A stretch of DNA of 64,000 nucleotides from Ambrosia x helenae. Lineage: Eukaryota; Streptophyta; Magnoliopsida; Asterales; Asteraceae. This document shows, piece after piece, positions 52,762 through 64,000 of this stretch. Position 1 is the first letter of the stretch. Each line of letters begins with the position of its first letter. The stretch spans positions 44,452 through 108,451 of the forward strand of contig JAUTDX010000761.1 in assembly GCA_030844895.1 (NCBI GenBank). Direction: 5' to 3'. Position numbers and translations under genes: made by a program. The notes beneath the pieces are model-generated. The model had not been told where the DNA came from. It searched no databases and saw nothing but the letters and a program-made list of their open reading frames with translations.

Positions 52762-55113
52762 TTTAATTCTTAATTTTTTATGAGAATTTACAAAAGCATG
52801 CATCTAGGAGTCTATAAGCTTACTTATAAATGTGAAGATTATAAAGAAAAACATACGTGAAGATTCATCCAGATTATTCATCAATTATGAGCGCATGAAC
52901 ATTAAAGCAATGTATCCACATTCAAATGGGTTAAATTTAAACCAATTAAAGAAATACTCCACTTTCTAAGAGTGGATATTCAGATTACAATTTGTACATC
53001 CGTGCCATATTTCTTTGTGCAAATCAAATTATGTACTTCGCAATTCTATATCGCAGAAAGAGTGCGTGGAAGTGTTCTATTTGTTGGATTGTAAGAATGC
53101 AAATGGAATAAGCAAGGAATGTAATGTAAAAGTCATACCTGGTGCCATGTATCCTATTGTTCCTAAAGTTCCAGTTCTTAGCCTAAATTCCTCTTCACCA
53201 AATATTTTCGCAATCCCAAAATCACAAACACGTGCTTGCATATCTTCATCGAGAAGGACGTTGCTTGGCTTTAAATCACAATGAATAATAGGTGTTGGTT
53301 GACCATCATGTAGATATTCCAGGGCTGATGCAACATCTATCAATATTTGCAGTCTTTGCAAAAGACTGAGATGATTGTTGTGTGAGTACAGCCACTGCTC
53401 AAGGCTACCATTCGACATGTATTCCATAACTAAGCATCTAAGTCCATGTTGGTGCAACTGCTAATGATTCTAACGAGATTCCTGTGACGAATATTGCGTA
53501 GCACTTCACATTCAACATTGAAACTCTTTACAGCACCCTCCGAGAGCATATTAAAAACCTTTATTGCAACATTTACCCCATCTGAGAGCTTCCCTTTAAA
53601 TACTGAGCCATAAGCTCCTTTCCCAATCAAGTTGCTTTCATCAAATGATTCTGTTGCTCTTAGAAGTTCATAATATGATACTCTTGTCCACTCAACAAGT
53701 GATGGCGGCTCCACATTCATTTTGTTGTGTTTTTTGTGTCTTCTCAATAAATATATAGCTACAACTAATCCAATTAGTGATGCACTAGCGGGTAATATAT
53801 ACTTTAGAGAAGACAAATTTCTCGATTCATGTTGTTTATTTCTGCATGACAAGACTCCTAGTTTTGGTGCACCACATAGATCTTTATTATGCATAAACGA
53901 TGAAGCGGTGAAGTTGGTAAATTGTCCACTACTTGGGATTTCTCCTTGCAGCCTATTAAAGGAAAAATTTAAGTATTGGAGATGCGTTAGGGTCTCTAAG
54001 GATTTAGGTATCACGCCAGATAAACTATTTTGAGATAAATCCAAGACTTCTAAACTTTGTAACTTGCCAAGCGACTCGGAATTGAACCTTGCAGGTTGTT
54101 GTGAGACAAGAGAGCTTGTTCAACATTTGGTAGCCACCAATGCTACTTGGAATCTCACCAGACAATCTATTAATTGATAAGTCTAACCCGGTAAGAGGTA
54201 AATTAGAACCTCTAATACTTGATGGTAAACTTCTGACTAAGATGTTTGAGGACAAGTTTAAGACTATGAGTGACTTATGACTCAACAGAGTCATTGGTAT
54301 CGTGGATGTTAATGTATTTGAGTCCAAGATAACCACGTAAGCGAACTCATATTTCCCAAGCATGCTGGTATAATTCCGGAGAGCTGGTTTTTGCTCAAAT
54401 ACAATTCCCCTAAGTTCTTCATGAGACATAATTCTTGTGGAATCCCTCCTTCTAATAAGTTATTTTCAAGAAACAACTGGCCAATATTTTGTAGCTTCCC
54501 AAGTGTTGTTGGAATGTTTCCTTTAAATTCATTCATGTCCAAAGCTAACCTTTGCAAATTAGTCAAGTTTCCAATTCCACTAGGAATAATGCCTCTGATT
54601 CCACATCCATATGCATCAAATGTGTGGAGAGATCTAGATAGATTACCAATAGAAGCGGGAAGGAAGGCTTCATGGGATTATATGCGAAGGCCAATGTTCG
54701 CAACCTTTGGCAATTTGTCAACGATGACAAAAAATTTAACTCTGAGCCGTGAACCGTGAAATAGTTTTGTCCAAATAGTAGTCGTTCCAGTAGTTCTAAT
54801 CTACCAATTGTAATTGGTATGGATCCACTAAATGAGTTCATAGATAATTCAACCACCCAAAGTTTGGAAGAATTTATGATTGAGCTCGGAAGAGTTCCTC
54901 GGAATGTATTATTGCGCAAATATAGTTCTTGAAGATTTGGAACCAAAAACCCATGTCTGGAGGGAGCTCACTTGAAAACAAAATATCAGATAAGTCCAAC
55001 TTCTTTAGTGCTGAGATATTAAATTGAATGGTTCCACCAATGCCATTGTTCTGTAAACTCAATTCTTCAAGCTGATGAAGGAGGTTGATTTCATGTGGAA
55101 CAAATCCTGCCAT
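52139..55113 (-). pseudogene. LRR receptor-like kinase (subfamily XII-like) pseudogene, main block
   Basis: Minus strand, in order: plant LRRs (LQELYLRNNTFRGTLPSSI, LDMNEFKGNIPTTLGKLQ), a membrane segment near YILPASASLIGLVVAIYLL, the P-loop GKGAYGSVFKG, VAIKVF lysine, IIHCDLKPSNVLL (HCD: non-RD) and DFGIAKIF. A typical intron (52478-53138) separates GYMAP from EYGMGG. The non-RD kinase and EFR/FLS2/Xa21-like layout suggest an ancestral immune receptor. Decay is clear: frame changes near 54560, 54310, two near 54110-54060, one at about 53428 (a missing T in the DLDALVMEY stretch) and one near 52250 before NLAMDCTYESSTLR; the stop closing the restored C-terminal frame is at 52139. The upstream LRRs continue at 63806-64000 after 8.7 kb of repeats. 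Confidence 0.88.
52728..52760. repeat. (TA)n microsatellite in the kinase pseudogene intron
   Basis: An uninterrupted AT dinucleotide run inside the intron between the two kinase-coding blocks. Confidence 0.85.
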
Positions 55114-55400
55114 AATGTTAATTAATAAAATTAGTTTAGTTTATTAAAAAGAGAAGCTCCATATAACTCAAGCCATATTTTTAGTTAACCCAATAAGAGT
55201 ATATGATTTCTGCTATATCTGATAGGCCAGTGGGTCTAGACTTAGAAACAAGGGGGAAATACCATAACTTAATTTGCTAAGCATCTTTTCTTGTAATAAT
55301 GAAATAGGTTTTGTTTTCTACTAGACTAGTAACCATTCTCCATTTTAAGGAACCCATGCTTTACCTTACTTTATCATTAAAAAAAAAGCTTATCCCAAAG

Positions 55401-55403
<3 letters not shown>

Positions 55404-55436
<33 letters not shown>
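55404..55436. repeat. Left (TA)n tract flanking a miniature element
   Basis: Roughly 14 TA units followed by TAATATATA, adjoining the terminus at 55437. Confidence 0.8.
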
Positions 55437-55439
<3 letters not shown>

Positions 55440-55849
55440 GGGGAGGGTTATATTGAGAACGCCAAATATTGTGAGAACCGTGAGAACAAGTAAAAAAATC
55501 AATCAAAATCAAATTTTTTTAATACAATTCTCATTATAATCAAAATACAACATTAATAAATGAATTTTCTTTCCAAATAATTCATCTTTTCTTGCATAAA
55601 CATTTCAAATTAACTTTTTACACATGTGTAAATGAAACAGTTTACACATGTATAAACAGTAAATTTACACATGTGTAAAAACAATTTATTTTCATATACG
55701 TTTGAATTTTTACGCGTAAATTGTGTTTTTGAGATTGTATTTTAGTAATAAAGATAAGTGTAAAAAGAAATTTTGAATTTGAATGGTTTTAGATACCGTT
55801 CTCACGGTTCGCACGAAATATAGGTGTTCTCAAATTAACTTTCCCCTAT
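55437..55849. mobile_element. Miniature element nested between (TA)n tracts
   Basis: Inverted ends: TATAGGGGAGGGTTATATTGAGAAC on the left against TATAGGGGAAAGTTAATTTGAGAAC from the right, over about 25 bp. Both sides are (TA)n microsatellite (55404-55436 and 55850-55883). Inside, the palindromic word TTACACATGTGTAA and variants occur three times (about 55616-55675). There is no ORF. The layout recalls the rice 'Micron' type, which sits in TA microsatellites; family membership is inference. Confidence 0.65.
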
Positions 55850-57674
55850 ATATATATATATATATATATATAAATATATATATTTACCTAGCGGACATTT
55901 GGGAGATGGGTTACCCTTGTAATTGGTGACGAGTAATTGGGTCCCCAACGTTGTATGTGATCACGAGCATGAGTGGCCTTTTGCCTATAGATATACCCGG
56001 GTGGCTGTGCTTTGTTGGACGTTAAAAAAATGATGCACTGTTTGTGGATATATTGATTATGAACATATCACTTATTTAGTTTATCATTTGACTCACATGT
56101 ACCATTTTCCTTACCATCAATCAAGTGAATAGACACCAACCCCATACCTTTTGTAGTATAATTGATTCCCATTGTTCGTTTGGATTTGTGTATCATCTTC
56201 CTTTATTGTATTTTACATACATTCTTAGCCACATAACACATTCATGGTTTATGGAAATAGCGAATAGTGGCAGTTGAGTAGTGATCATGAAAGGAAATGA
56301 ATCATCAACATAGTTGTTAAAGACTTAAATTAAGCTTTTAGCTTGATGTTGTATAGATATTATTGTGTATTTATAATAGAGTTTGAAATTACTATTAGTA
56401 TTTTTGTCTTTAATTTTTGTGAATGTAAAACACTAGCTCATCCCAGGGTGTTACATTCTTATACTTTAAGAAGAAGCCTCTAGGCCTCATTCTTCATGAC
56501 CTAGCTCATGGATACTCAAAATTTTCCGCATATATAGTGTTCTCATGCTTGTTCATGATATGTACGTATACATAACAAGTGATGGTTGTGCAACTAAATC
56601 TATTTTCTTCATTCTATGTCAAGGAGATTAGAGACAACAATTAAATTGTTAAGGTGGTTGTTGCTAGCTAGTTACAACATTACTATATGACAATGGTTTT
56701 CTTTTTTGGAAAGGGAGAGGGACAGAGCCATTTCATGACATGATGGGTTCTAAGTTACATTAAGTTTCCACATATTCTAGCCATTATTGTAGTCATTAAG
56801 GGTGAGCAAAATTAACCGTCATAACCAACAACCGAATCATAACCGACATAATCGAACCGATTTTTACCGATAACCAATATAATCAATGGTTATGAATTTT
56901 TTTAACCGAGCGAGCGGTTATGGTCATGGTTATGAAACTTTGGTTAACCGATATAACCAAAACCGAACCGAACTTCTAGTTTTAAGTCTATGTAATAGGT
57001 TTATATTTACATTAACCATGTAGTAGTTTTCTACTAAGATAAAAGTATCTTAGTAACAAAACGATCTTAATGTAGGTGACTTTTATTTTAATAAAGAATT
57101 AAACTTAGGCTTAGGTAAGTTTTTTTAGTCTAAAAATATCTTATTAACAAGGATTCACTATTGGTAGTTTAACAAAAAAAAATGTAATGTCGTTAGTCTT
57201 ATAAAAAAAGCTTAAGCTAAATCCACCATCATAGGTTCCATTTTTTATTTTGTAGACCCACGCGATTTAATTTTTGAACTTTTGTTGAAAGTTAGTTTTA
57301 GTTGAAATTTGTGGTTAATAACCGAAATAACCATAACCAAACCATAACCGATTAACCATAACCGAAGTTTGGTTACAGTTATGATTAAGGAAATCCCATA
57401 ACCAAAATAATGGTTATGGTTAATAATAAAAACCGAACCAAACAGACTCATAACAACCTTCTTCTCACCACACACAATGATATAGAATATCTCAAATTCT
57501 GTTTCATCGTTTGAAACAATACCAACACCATTTAAATTAAACAATACCCAAAACCTTCTGTTTCATTTTTTTTTTGTTTTTTCCTAATCCTTTGTTTCAT
57601 CTTTTTTTCCCGAATCCGACACTCTGTTTCTTCCACCCTTTCGTTACCTTCTGCATAACCTTTCCTCTTCCCTC
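55850..57674. other. Repeat-rich spacer inside the broken receptor gene
   Basis: After the right (TA)n tract comes unrecognised AT-rich sequence. From about 56799 to 57440 there is an AACCGA/GGTTATGG-rich region whose left end AGGGTGAGCAAAATTAACCG matches the hAT-type ends seen near 18103-18681; no matching right end is present, so it is probably truncated. The stretch 57450-57674 leads into the copia gag. Confidence 0.4.
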
Positions 57675-60600
57675 ATGGAATCTAAAATACACCCTGCAGT
57701 AACCGTATCCAACATCAAATCATTTATTCCCATTCCCTTGGAAGTGGATTCGGCCCGATACATGACGTGGTCTGAACTTTTCCGTATCCACTGTCGCGCC
57801 TTCTTGGTCCCCGACCACCTTGAACCTCGCCCTGCTGTAACCACCTCTCCTCAATCTTCCTCTGACCCTCAAAAAAACCTACTGATGCACCTAAAACCAC
57901 CGAAACACCCAAACCTACATCAACCAACCCACCCAAACCATCCTTAGTCGAAACCTCCTCTCTGTCCGAGTCGTGGATCGCCTCGAATCCATCGTCCTTC
58001 AATGGATATATGGCACAATCTAACGCAATCTCATAAACACTGTAATGAAAATCGGTACCACCGCCTATGGTGCTTGGAAGGCGGTTGAAAACCTCTTCCA
58101 AGACAACAAGGCGGTCCGTGTTCTCTACCTTAAACAGAAGTTTTCAAACACACGTTTAGAGAACTTCACCTTCATGTCTGCTTACTGCCAGGAACTGAAA
58201 TCCCGGCAGATCAGTTGTCCAACGTCGATGCACCTATCGATGACCAAGATCTCGCTTTGCCAACCTTAGCTGGCCTTACCGAGGCATATGAAAACATTGC
58301 TACTATCCCTATTCCCTAACAACACCAAACCCCTGCCATCTTTCTATGAAATCCGCTCTCAGCTTTGTATGAATGAAAATCAGAAAGCCATCCAGGCCGC
58401 TCATGCTGCCCATGCAGCAGGGACTGCCATTCATCTCACCACCAAACAACCCGCCTCTAACCTCTCCTCTTAACCCTCTGACTACTGGACTGATTACTCT
58501 TCTGAACGTGGCAGGGGTCGTGGCCGTCGGGGACGTGGCCGCGGTCGTGGGTCTTGGAACAGAGGTCGTGGGAATTATTACTCTGGACAGCAGCAATTCG
58601 ATCATCAAGCATGGCCTGCATCGCCTTGGGCTCCCAACAAGGGTCACTCTCAATGGCCATTGGATTCACTCCTCAACAGCCTTGGGCCTCTGGGCCGTCC
58701 CACCATGCCCCATCCCACTACAGGTGGCCCATCAGGTACCAACAATCAAGCCGGCATCCTCAGGTCCAAACGGAATCAGGCTCACGCAGCTTACACGCCC
58801 ACCAACATCGAGCAAACATGTACACGATGTCGCTAAATCTCCCAGATTGAAACTCTCTTATGGATACGGTCTTATGGATACGGGAGCGGGTGGTTACTAT
58901 CTCCAGCCGTCAGTTAACCCTCAACCGTCTTTTCATAATGGCATTACTCAACATATAATTGTCGGTGATGGTACCATTCCGGTTACTGGACAGGGTAATA
59001 CTCACCTACCACCACCACACCCACCTTTTAAATTAAATAATGTTCTATACTCACCTAAATTCATTAAAAACCTCATCTCTGTCCGCAAACTCACCACCGA
59101 CAACTCACTCTCAATAGAATTTGACCCCTTTGGTTTTCTTGTGAAGGATCTCAAGACCCGGATCCCTATCCTCAGATGCAACAACAACAGTGATCTCTAT
59201 CATTTGTTGTCACCTCCTACATCGCAACACACCTCACCTTCCGCTTTTGCAGCTCTTTCTCAACGTTTATGGCATCAACGCCTTGGTCATCCCAGGCCCT
59301 AGTTTTATTAAGTTCTTTGAAACATTCGGATTCTATTGATTTTGGTTCTATTAATAATACTACTTGTCATTCGTGTGTTTTGGGAAAGAGTATTCGTTTG
59401 CCTTTTTATCCATCTACTAATTATACTTATTTGCCTTTTGATATTATACACAGTGACCTTTGGACGTCACCCGTCCCTAAGCACTGAAGGCCATAGATAT
59501 TATATTCTCTTCTTATATGACCATACCAATTTTTTGTGGACAGATTCATTGGTCAATAAATCCCAAGCGTTTAATGTTTTCTCCACATTTTCTAACATGA
59601 TAAACACACAATTTGCAAACCAATTAAAACAGTTCAGTGTGACAATGCACTGAATACGCCAACAATTCATTTAAGCAATTATGTGCCCAGCATGGCATGA
59701 CATTTCGTCTCTCGTGCCCTCACACATCTTCTTAAAACGGCAAGGCGAAAAGAAAAATCCGCACAATAAACAACATGATTCGAACTCTCTAGGCTCATGC
59801 CAACCTCCCTCTACCTTTTGGCACCATGCTCTAGAAATGGCCACCTACCTTCATAACATCCACCCAAGCGCACCCCCACTGAAATACTTTACCACCGTAC
59901 CCTATCATATGACCACTTTCGTATATTCGGCTCCCTTTGCTACCCTTTTGTTCCATACACCACCACTCATAAACTCTCACCCCTCTCTCACCCCTGTGTC
60001 TTTCTAGGCTACCCCTCTTAACACCGGGGGTACAAATGCTTCAACCTATCAACTAGCCAAATCACCTTCTCCCGTCATGTTTCTATTCGATGAAACTATT
60101 TTTCCCTTTAAACACATCACCTCCCTACCTCCTTCCTATGAATTTCTAAAGACGACCATCCATCCTCCTTATGGCCCCATGTCCACTCTCCTGACCCTCC
60201 TCACACCAACAACAATCATGGCCTTCAACCCAATGCTCCATCTAATCCCTCACAACATACACCAGCCCACCTCTCGTCACCTACTCAGGCCCAAATGCCC
60301 AGCCCAACACCCCCTCCTCATAAGCGGTCCATTCACCAACTCCTACTACCACGTCCCCACAGTCCCCACCTCCAGCCCAACAACAATTTACCAACCATCC
60401 CAACTCCCCACTCGCTCAGCTAACCCGTACCATGCGCACACGCGCTATGGAAGGCATAACCAAACCAAAACAATTCCTCTAACCTTCACACTTCACTCTC
60501 GTTCCCATCCCAAAATCACCCGCCTTTGCCTTGTCCTCGCCAGAATGGTCCAAGGCAATGTCTGAAAAGTTTAATGCCCTTATTAAAAACGAGACTGGGA

Positions 60601-62110
60601 GTTAGTTCCACGACACCCAAACATGAATGTCATACGTAGCATGTGGTTATTTAAACATAAATTTAACTCCGGTGGTTCTTTGGAGCGCTACAAGGCTTGT
60701 TTAGTTTGTGATGGCAGGTTACAACAGGTGGGTGTAGATTGCGTGTAAACTTTTAGCCCGGTTGTAAAACCGGCGACTATTCTCATTGTCCTCACCATTG
60801 CCCTTACCAAATCTTGGCCAGGTCACCAACTGGATGTCACTAATGCATTTATACATGGTACACTTAATGAGACTGTATACATGTACCAGCCAATGGCTTT
60901 CGTCACAAAGCGTATCCTAATCATGTGTGCAAATTGGAGAAATCTCTTTATGGTTTAAAACAAGCACCCAAGGCGTGGTATCAAAGATTTACTGATTAAG
61001 TGCTTAAGTTGGGTTTTAAACAAAGTGGCTGTGACAACTCTCTTTTCATCCTTCAACAACCTCATTAGACTACATATCGTCTCTTATATGTGGACGACAT
61101 CCTGCTAATTACATCTTCTGACATCCTTCGGCAACAAATCATGACTAACCTCACCACAGAGTTTGCCATGAAGGACCTTGGCTCCCTGAGTTATTTTCTT
61201 GGCATCTCAGTAACCCGTACCAAAAATAATATGTTTCTATCTCAACAACTTATGCTCACGACATCATCAAACGTGCAGGCATGCAAACCTGCAAACCAGT
61301 TGGCACACCGTCGACACTCAGTCTAAGCTCAGCTCCACTTCTGGTACACCCTTTGAAGACCCAACTTTGTATCGTAGTCTCGCAGGGGCTCTTCATTACA
61401 TAACCATCACCCGACACCAGACATCAGTTACGTTGTTCAACAGGTGTGCATGCACATGCATGCGCCTATGACCGACCAATGGAATGCTCTTAAACGTATT
61501 ATCCGTTATCTTCAGGGTACCTCTTCTCTTGGTCTGACTCTAGGTCCAGCGCCATCATCCTCCCTTACTGCTTATACAGATGCGGATTGGGCGGGTGCCC
61601 TGACACTCGCAGGTCGACCTCAAGATACTGTGTCCTATTATGGGGACAATCTGCTATCTTGGTCCTCTAAACGGCAACCCACTATCTCTCGATCTAGTGC
61701 TAAAGCGGAATACCGGGGTGTTGCCAATGTTGTTGCCGAGATGTGTTGGTTGCGCAATCTTCTTTTGGAACTTCATCAACCTCTCTTGAAAGCCACTATT
61801 GTTATTGTGACAACCAACTTCAAAACCAGCGCACCAAACATATTGAGCTTGACACCACTTCGGGAAACAAGTGCAGCGCGGTCACGTACGCGTTCTTCAT
61901 GTCTCTTCTCGTTACCAGATAGCTGACATCTTGACAAACAGGTTTGCCCCGTCCTCTATTTGAAGATTTTAGATCCAGTCTCAGCATTCGCTCCTCCTCG
62001 AGCTTCGACTGCGGGGGTATAATAGCCGTATTTATAGTATAGATTGTATTGTAATTATAAATATTATTGAATATCAAGAGATTGGGTCAAGGACTCAATT
62101 ACCTCATCTA
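57675..62110 (+). mobile_element. Decayed Ty1-copia retrotransposon (Ale/Retrofit-like)
   Basis: Order is gag, protease, integrase, RT, RNase H, as in Ty1-copia. Gag begins at the ATG at 57675 (TWSELFRIHCRAF) and includes an Arg/Gly-rich stretch at about 58505. Protease DTGAG is near 58877; the pre-integrase zinc site LWHQRLGHP is near 59270 and integrase IIHSDLWTSP near 59445. RT words are RSMWLFKHKF (about 60635), SLYGLKQAPKAWYQ (about 60950) and VDDILL (about 61090); RNase H has YTDADWAGA and LSWSSKRQPTISRSSAKAEY (about 61575-61720). Many frameshifts and stops break it into at least ten frames, so it is dead. A polypurine-like GCGGGGGTATAATAG at 62011 marks the start of a short 3' LTR. No tRNA-Met primer site or matching 5' LTR was found. 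Confidence 0.88.
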
Positions 62111-62670
62111 TCACACACCCCTAGTAGTCATCTTACAAGTCTATGCGGAGACAACACACATATAACGGTACTATTATCCAAAGCAATACCATTTAGCTAA
62201 TTAATTAATACAGTTAAAGTTAAATAACGGCACCAAATATACATACGTACCTGAGAGTCTATTACTTCAAGATAGAGATGTGTCAATTGTGTTAAACGAG
62301 TTGACGCTAATCCGCGCGTTGCGGCGGCATATTGATTATGAATGTTGTTAACATCACTATATAGATATGAAATTTATTAAGTTTATTAAGTTTATTAAGT
62401 TATTTAGTTTAAAGTGGTATACGAACAATTTTCAATTTTTTTTGAACGACTAACGAAAGCCGGATCACCCAGGCAAACCTTTAACATTTAATATATATTT
62501 TTTGATATTTATGTTTACTTATCATGATTAAGTTATTTAATTTAAAGTGGTATACAAACAATTTTCAATTTATTTTCTTCAACGACCAACCAAAGCCCGA
62601 TCATCCAGTTGAAATGAACGGTAAAAGGTCATCCATGCCTGCAAACATAGCGGTATTGATGACCTGACCC
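62111..62670. repeat. Imperfect direct repeat and spacer
   Basis: A stretch of about 90 bp (AAGTTATTTAGTTTAAAGTGG ... ACGACTAACGAAAGCCGGATC, 62397-62485) recurs at 62529-62615 with about 85-90% identity by eye. Just before it is a triple TTTATTAAG. At 62311-62328 the GC-rich CCGCGCGTTGCGGCGG could fold as a hairpin like those at Helitron ends, but no CTRR end follows closely. Confidence 0.55.
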
Positions 62671-62842
62671 CAATGTTGCAAAAGTCGCTAGGCGCTCCCT
62701 AGTCGGAGTCGGGAGTACTCGGGGAATTCTCGCATACACGGGGAGTACTCGGCCTAGGCCTAGATTACTCGGGCTTCAACAACCCTACCTTGTAGCGATT
62801 ACTCGGAGATTACTCAGCCTCCGAGACTTTTTTACAACAGAG
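62671..62842. mobile_element. hAT-type miniature element, perfect 8-bp TSD
   Basis: A 172-bp insertion is flanked by CCTGACCC (62663-62670 and 62843-62850). Ends: CAATGTTGCAAAAGTCGC and, from the right, CTCTGTTGTAAAAAAGTCTC. The interior repeats GGAGTACTCGG and GATTACTCGG and contains GGCCTAGGCC. Related in termini and GC-rich body to the elements at 14711, 30580 and 32610. Confidence 0.75.
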
Positions 62843-62850
62843 CCTGACCC

Positions 62851-63805
62851 ACCACCATTTCAAAGGAAATCTACCAAGGCTCACTGATAAAATCTCTTAA
62901 TTGTGATGATCTCTGCCGCAACATAGAAAATTCGCCTTACAAAAAAAACCTAAAAGATTTGCTGAGCCTCAACCCAAATTGCATTGGCTCCCACTCCACC
63001 ACAAGTTGATGGGCAACAATTTTTCAATTTCTATTATTTCTATATCTCTGTTTTTAAAACTTTCAATCTTCCCAAGATATTCTGTATCTATCTTACCCCA
63101 AATTTAGAACACTAAACTTCACCATCCTCAAACTACGAAAGTAAAAAATCAAATCTTTTCCTGGATTTCCATGTCTTTATTCGCAAATGGCCAAACGTCT
63201 TCAAATCTACATCTTTCCCCAATTGAAACTCATTCGAAAACCTAAACCAACATCGCATCACGTCATCACCGTCGACCGTCTCCATCCCCGGCCACCGCAG
63301 AATCTCTCATTCTTCATTCAACAGATATGTAAAAAAGTCACATGAGGTGATGTCACCGTATAGATCGGTGTGGAGATGTTCAAAGTTTAGATCGGTGTAT
63401 CACAGTCGGAAAACGACAGAGGGTTCAATGGTGTTTCCCCAATTACACAATGAAAAGTTGCCTTGAATCGGTGTGATATCCGTTTAATTGTTGCCAGAAG
63501 CCTAGAAACGCCACCGCCAGTAACCGTAGTTAGTGATGGTTATTTAACGGTTGCCAACTTGCCATTGACGTCGTTAATAACCGTTGCCGATTGAAGGACC
63601 CGATGGTTGAAGGGGAAGAAAGATAGATGAAGTTGATGGAAAGGAAGGGACGGTGACGAAAAATGGACGTGTTTAGTACTCGCCGTTAATTGCAACGTTA
63701 GGAAGTTGAAGACGGAAGGATGGGGCGGTGACGGAAAGATGATGTGTTTCAGTACTCACCGTTAATTGCAACGTCAAGTTGATATTGTATGTATATAGAA
63801 TTTGC
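62851..63805. other. Spacer inside the broken receptor gene
   Basis: No intact gene. A local duplication of about 80-bp period lies at 63640-63780: GGACGGTGACG...GTACTCGCCGTTAATTGCAACG and GGGCGGTGACGG...GTACTCACCGTTAATTGCAACG. A pyrimidine-rich CATCACGTCATCACCGTCGA segment at 63256 is not assigned. Confidence 0.4.
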
Positions 63806-64000
63806 GACCTCTGAGGGAATATTTCCTGTAAAGTTGTTAACTGATAGCACAAGCTTTCGAATGCTTTTTAGTTTCCAGAAGCCAGACGGAATTTGGCCAC
63901 TAAACATATTCTCATAAAGATTTGTTCTTCAAGATTGTGAAGACTGGTGTAAATATCGGGTAATAGAACTCCAGACAAGTTGTTTCCATGGAAATCGATC
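63806..64000 (-). pseudogene. LRR receptor-like kinase pseudogene, N-terminal LRR block (continues beyond the window)
   Basis: Reading in from the right edge on the minus strand: IDFHGNNLSGVLLPDIYTSL, then, after a 1-base loss near 63929, NLYENMFSGQIPSGFWKLKS and LVLSVNNFTGNIPSEV. These are canonical plant LRRs (LxGxIP). The last repeat is cut at SEV, and the following LRR resumes at GFVPHEINLLHQLEELSL at 55105. About one repeat of an expected 24 residues seems missing at the break. Same strand and same family as the 52139-55113 block, so most likely one gene. Confidence 0.8.

Noticed and set aside
58373..59302. 309-codon ORF as a host gene
   Set aside because: It switches mid-way from out-of-frame gag to the copia protease and pre-integrase region (DTGA, LWHQRLGHP), so it is retrotransposon sequence.
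63806..63830. Intron joining the two LRR blocks (63805 to 55114)
   Set aside because: GAG|GTCGC could serve as a donor and GGCAG|GATTTG as an acceptor, but the phases do not match and about a repeat of sequence is missing. Insertion or rearrangement fits better.

Overview
This is a nuclear window from a flowering plant, almost certainly a eudicot. It has AT-rich intergenic DNA, GT-AG introns with plant-type splice sites, and textbook plant genes, with a heavy load of LTR retrotransposons and small hAT/Mutator-type elements. The transposon style would suit a large-genome asterid such as a member of the Asteraceae, but that is inference. Exon structures below were built by hand from reading-frame continuity, splice dinucleotides and remembered family sequence; no alignment was run.

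Left part (1-17600): three minus-strand units. A possible first exon with a TATA box lies at the left edge. A complete 15-exon REDUCED WALL ACETYLATION (RWA) gene lies at 1304-7557 (540 aa; cell-wall polysaccharide O-acetylation in the Golgi). A complete 9-exon HEN1 gene lies at 9461-15441 (886 aa; 2'-O-methylation of miRNA/siRNA 3' ends). Their introns and flanks hold several small non-autonomous DNA transposons, some with clear target-site duplications.

Middle left (17600-30250): about 12 kb with no intact gene. It contains decayed LTR sequence, a 198-bp and a 605-bp tandem duplication, and three kinds of host-gene fragment: an Enhancer-of-polycomb-like exon, a frameshifted hedgehog-interacting-protein-like (HIPL) exon, and two tandem copies of a papain-like cysteine peptidase exon.

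Middle right (30250-50900): a complete 16-exon starch synthase 4 gene on the plus strand (30259-38396, 1004 aa; coiled coil plus GT5 catalytic domain; plastid starch granule initiation), then a head-to-head pair of LHCB1 genes (LHCII antenna protein). The minus-strand LHCB1 (39393-40193) is intact. The plus-strand partner (42492-50866) is split by a 7.57-kb non-autonomous LTR retrotransposon with 2.74-kb, nearly identical LTRs and a perfect 5-bp target-site duplication. The disrupted copy is otherwise still open, so the insertion looks very young.

Right part (50900-64000): a frameshifted LRR receptor kinase pseudogene (subfamily XII-like, non-RD) on the minus strand. It is broken into two blocks (52139-55113 and 63806-64000) by 8.7 kb of repeats, including a (TA)n-nested miniature element, a decayed Ty1-copia element (57675 to about 62110) and a small hAT-type element.

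Functionally the intact genes are independent housekeeping or photosynthesis-related loci: wall acetylation, small-RNA methylation, starch initiation and light harvesting. I see no operon-like cluster and no convincing new biochemical system. The most notable features are structural: the young LHCB1 insertion, the related hAT-type elements in introns, and the captured or duplicated gene fragments.
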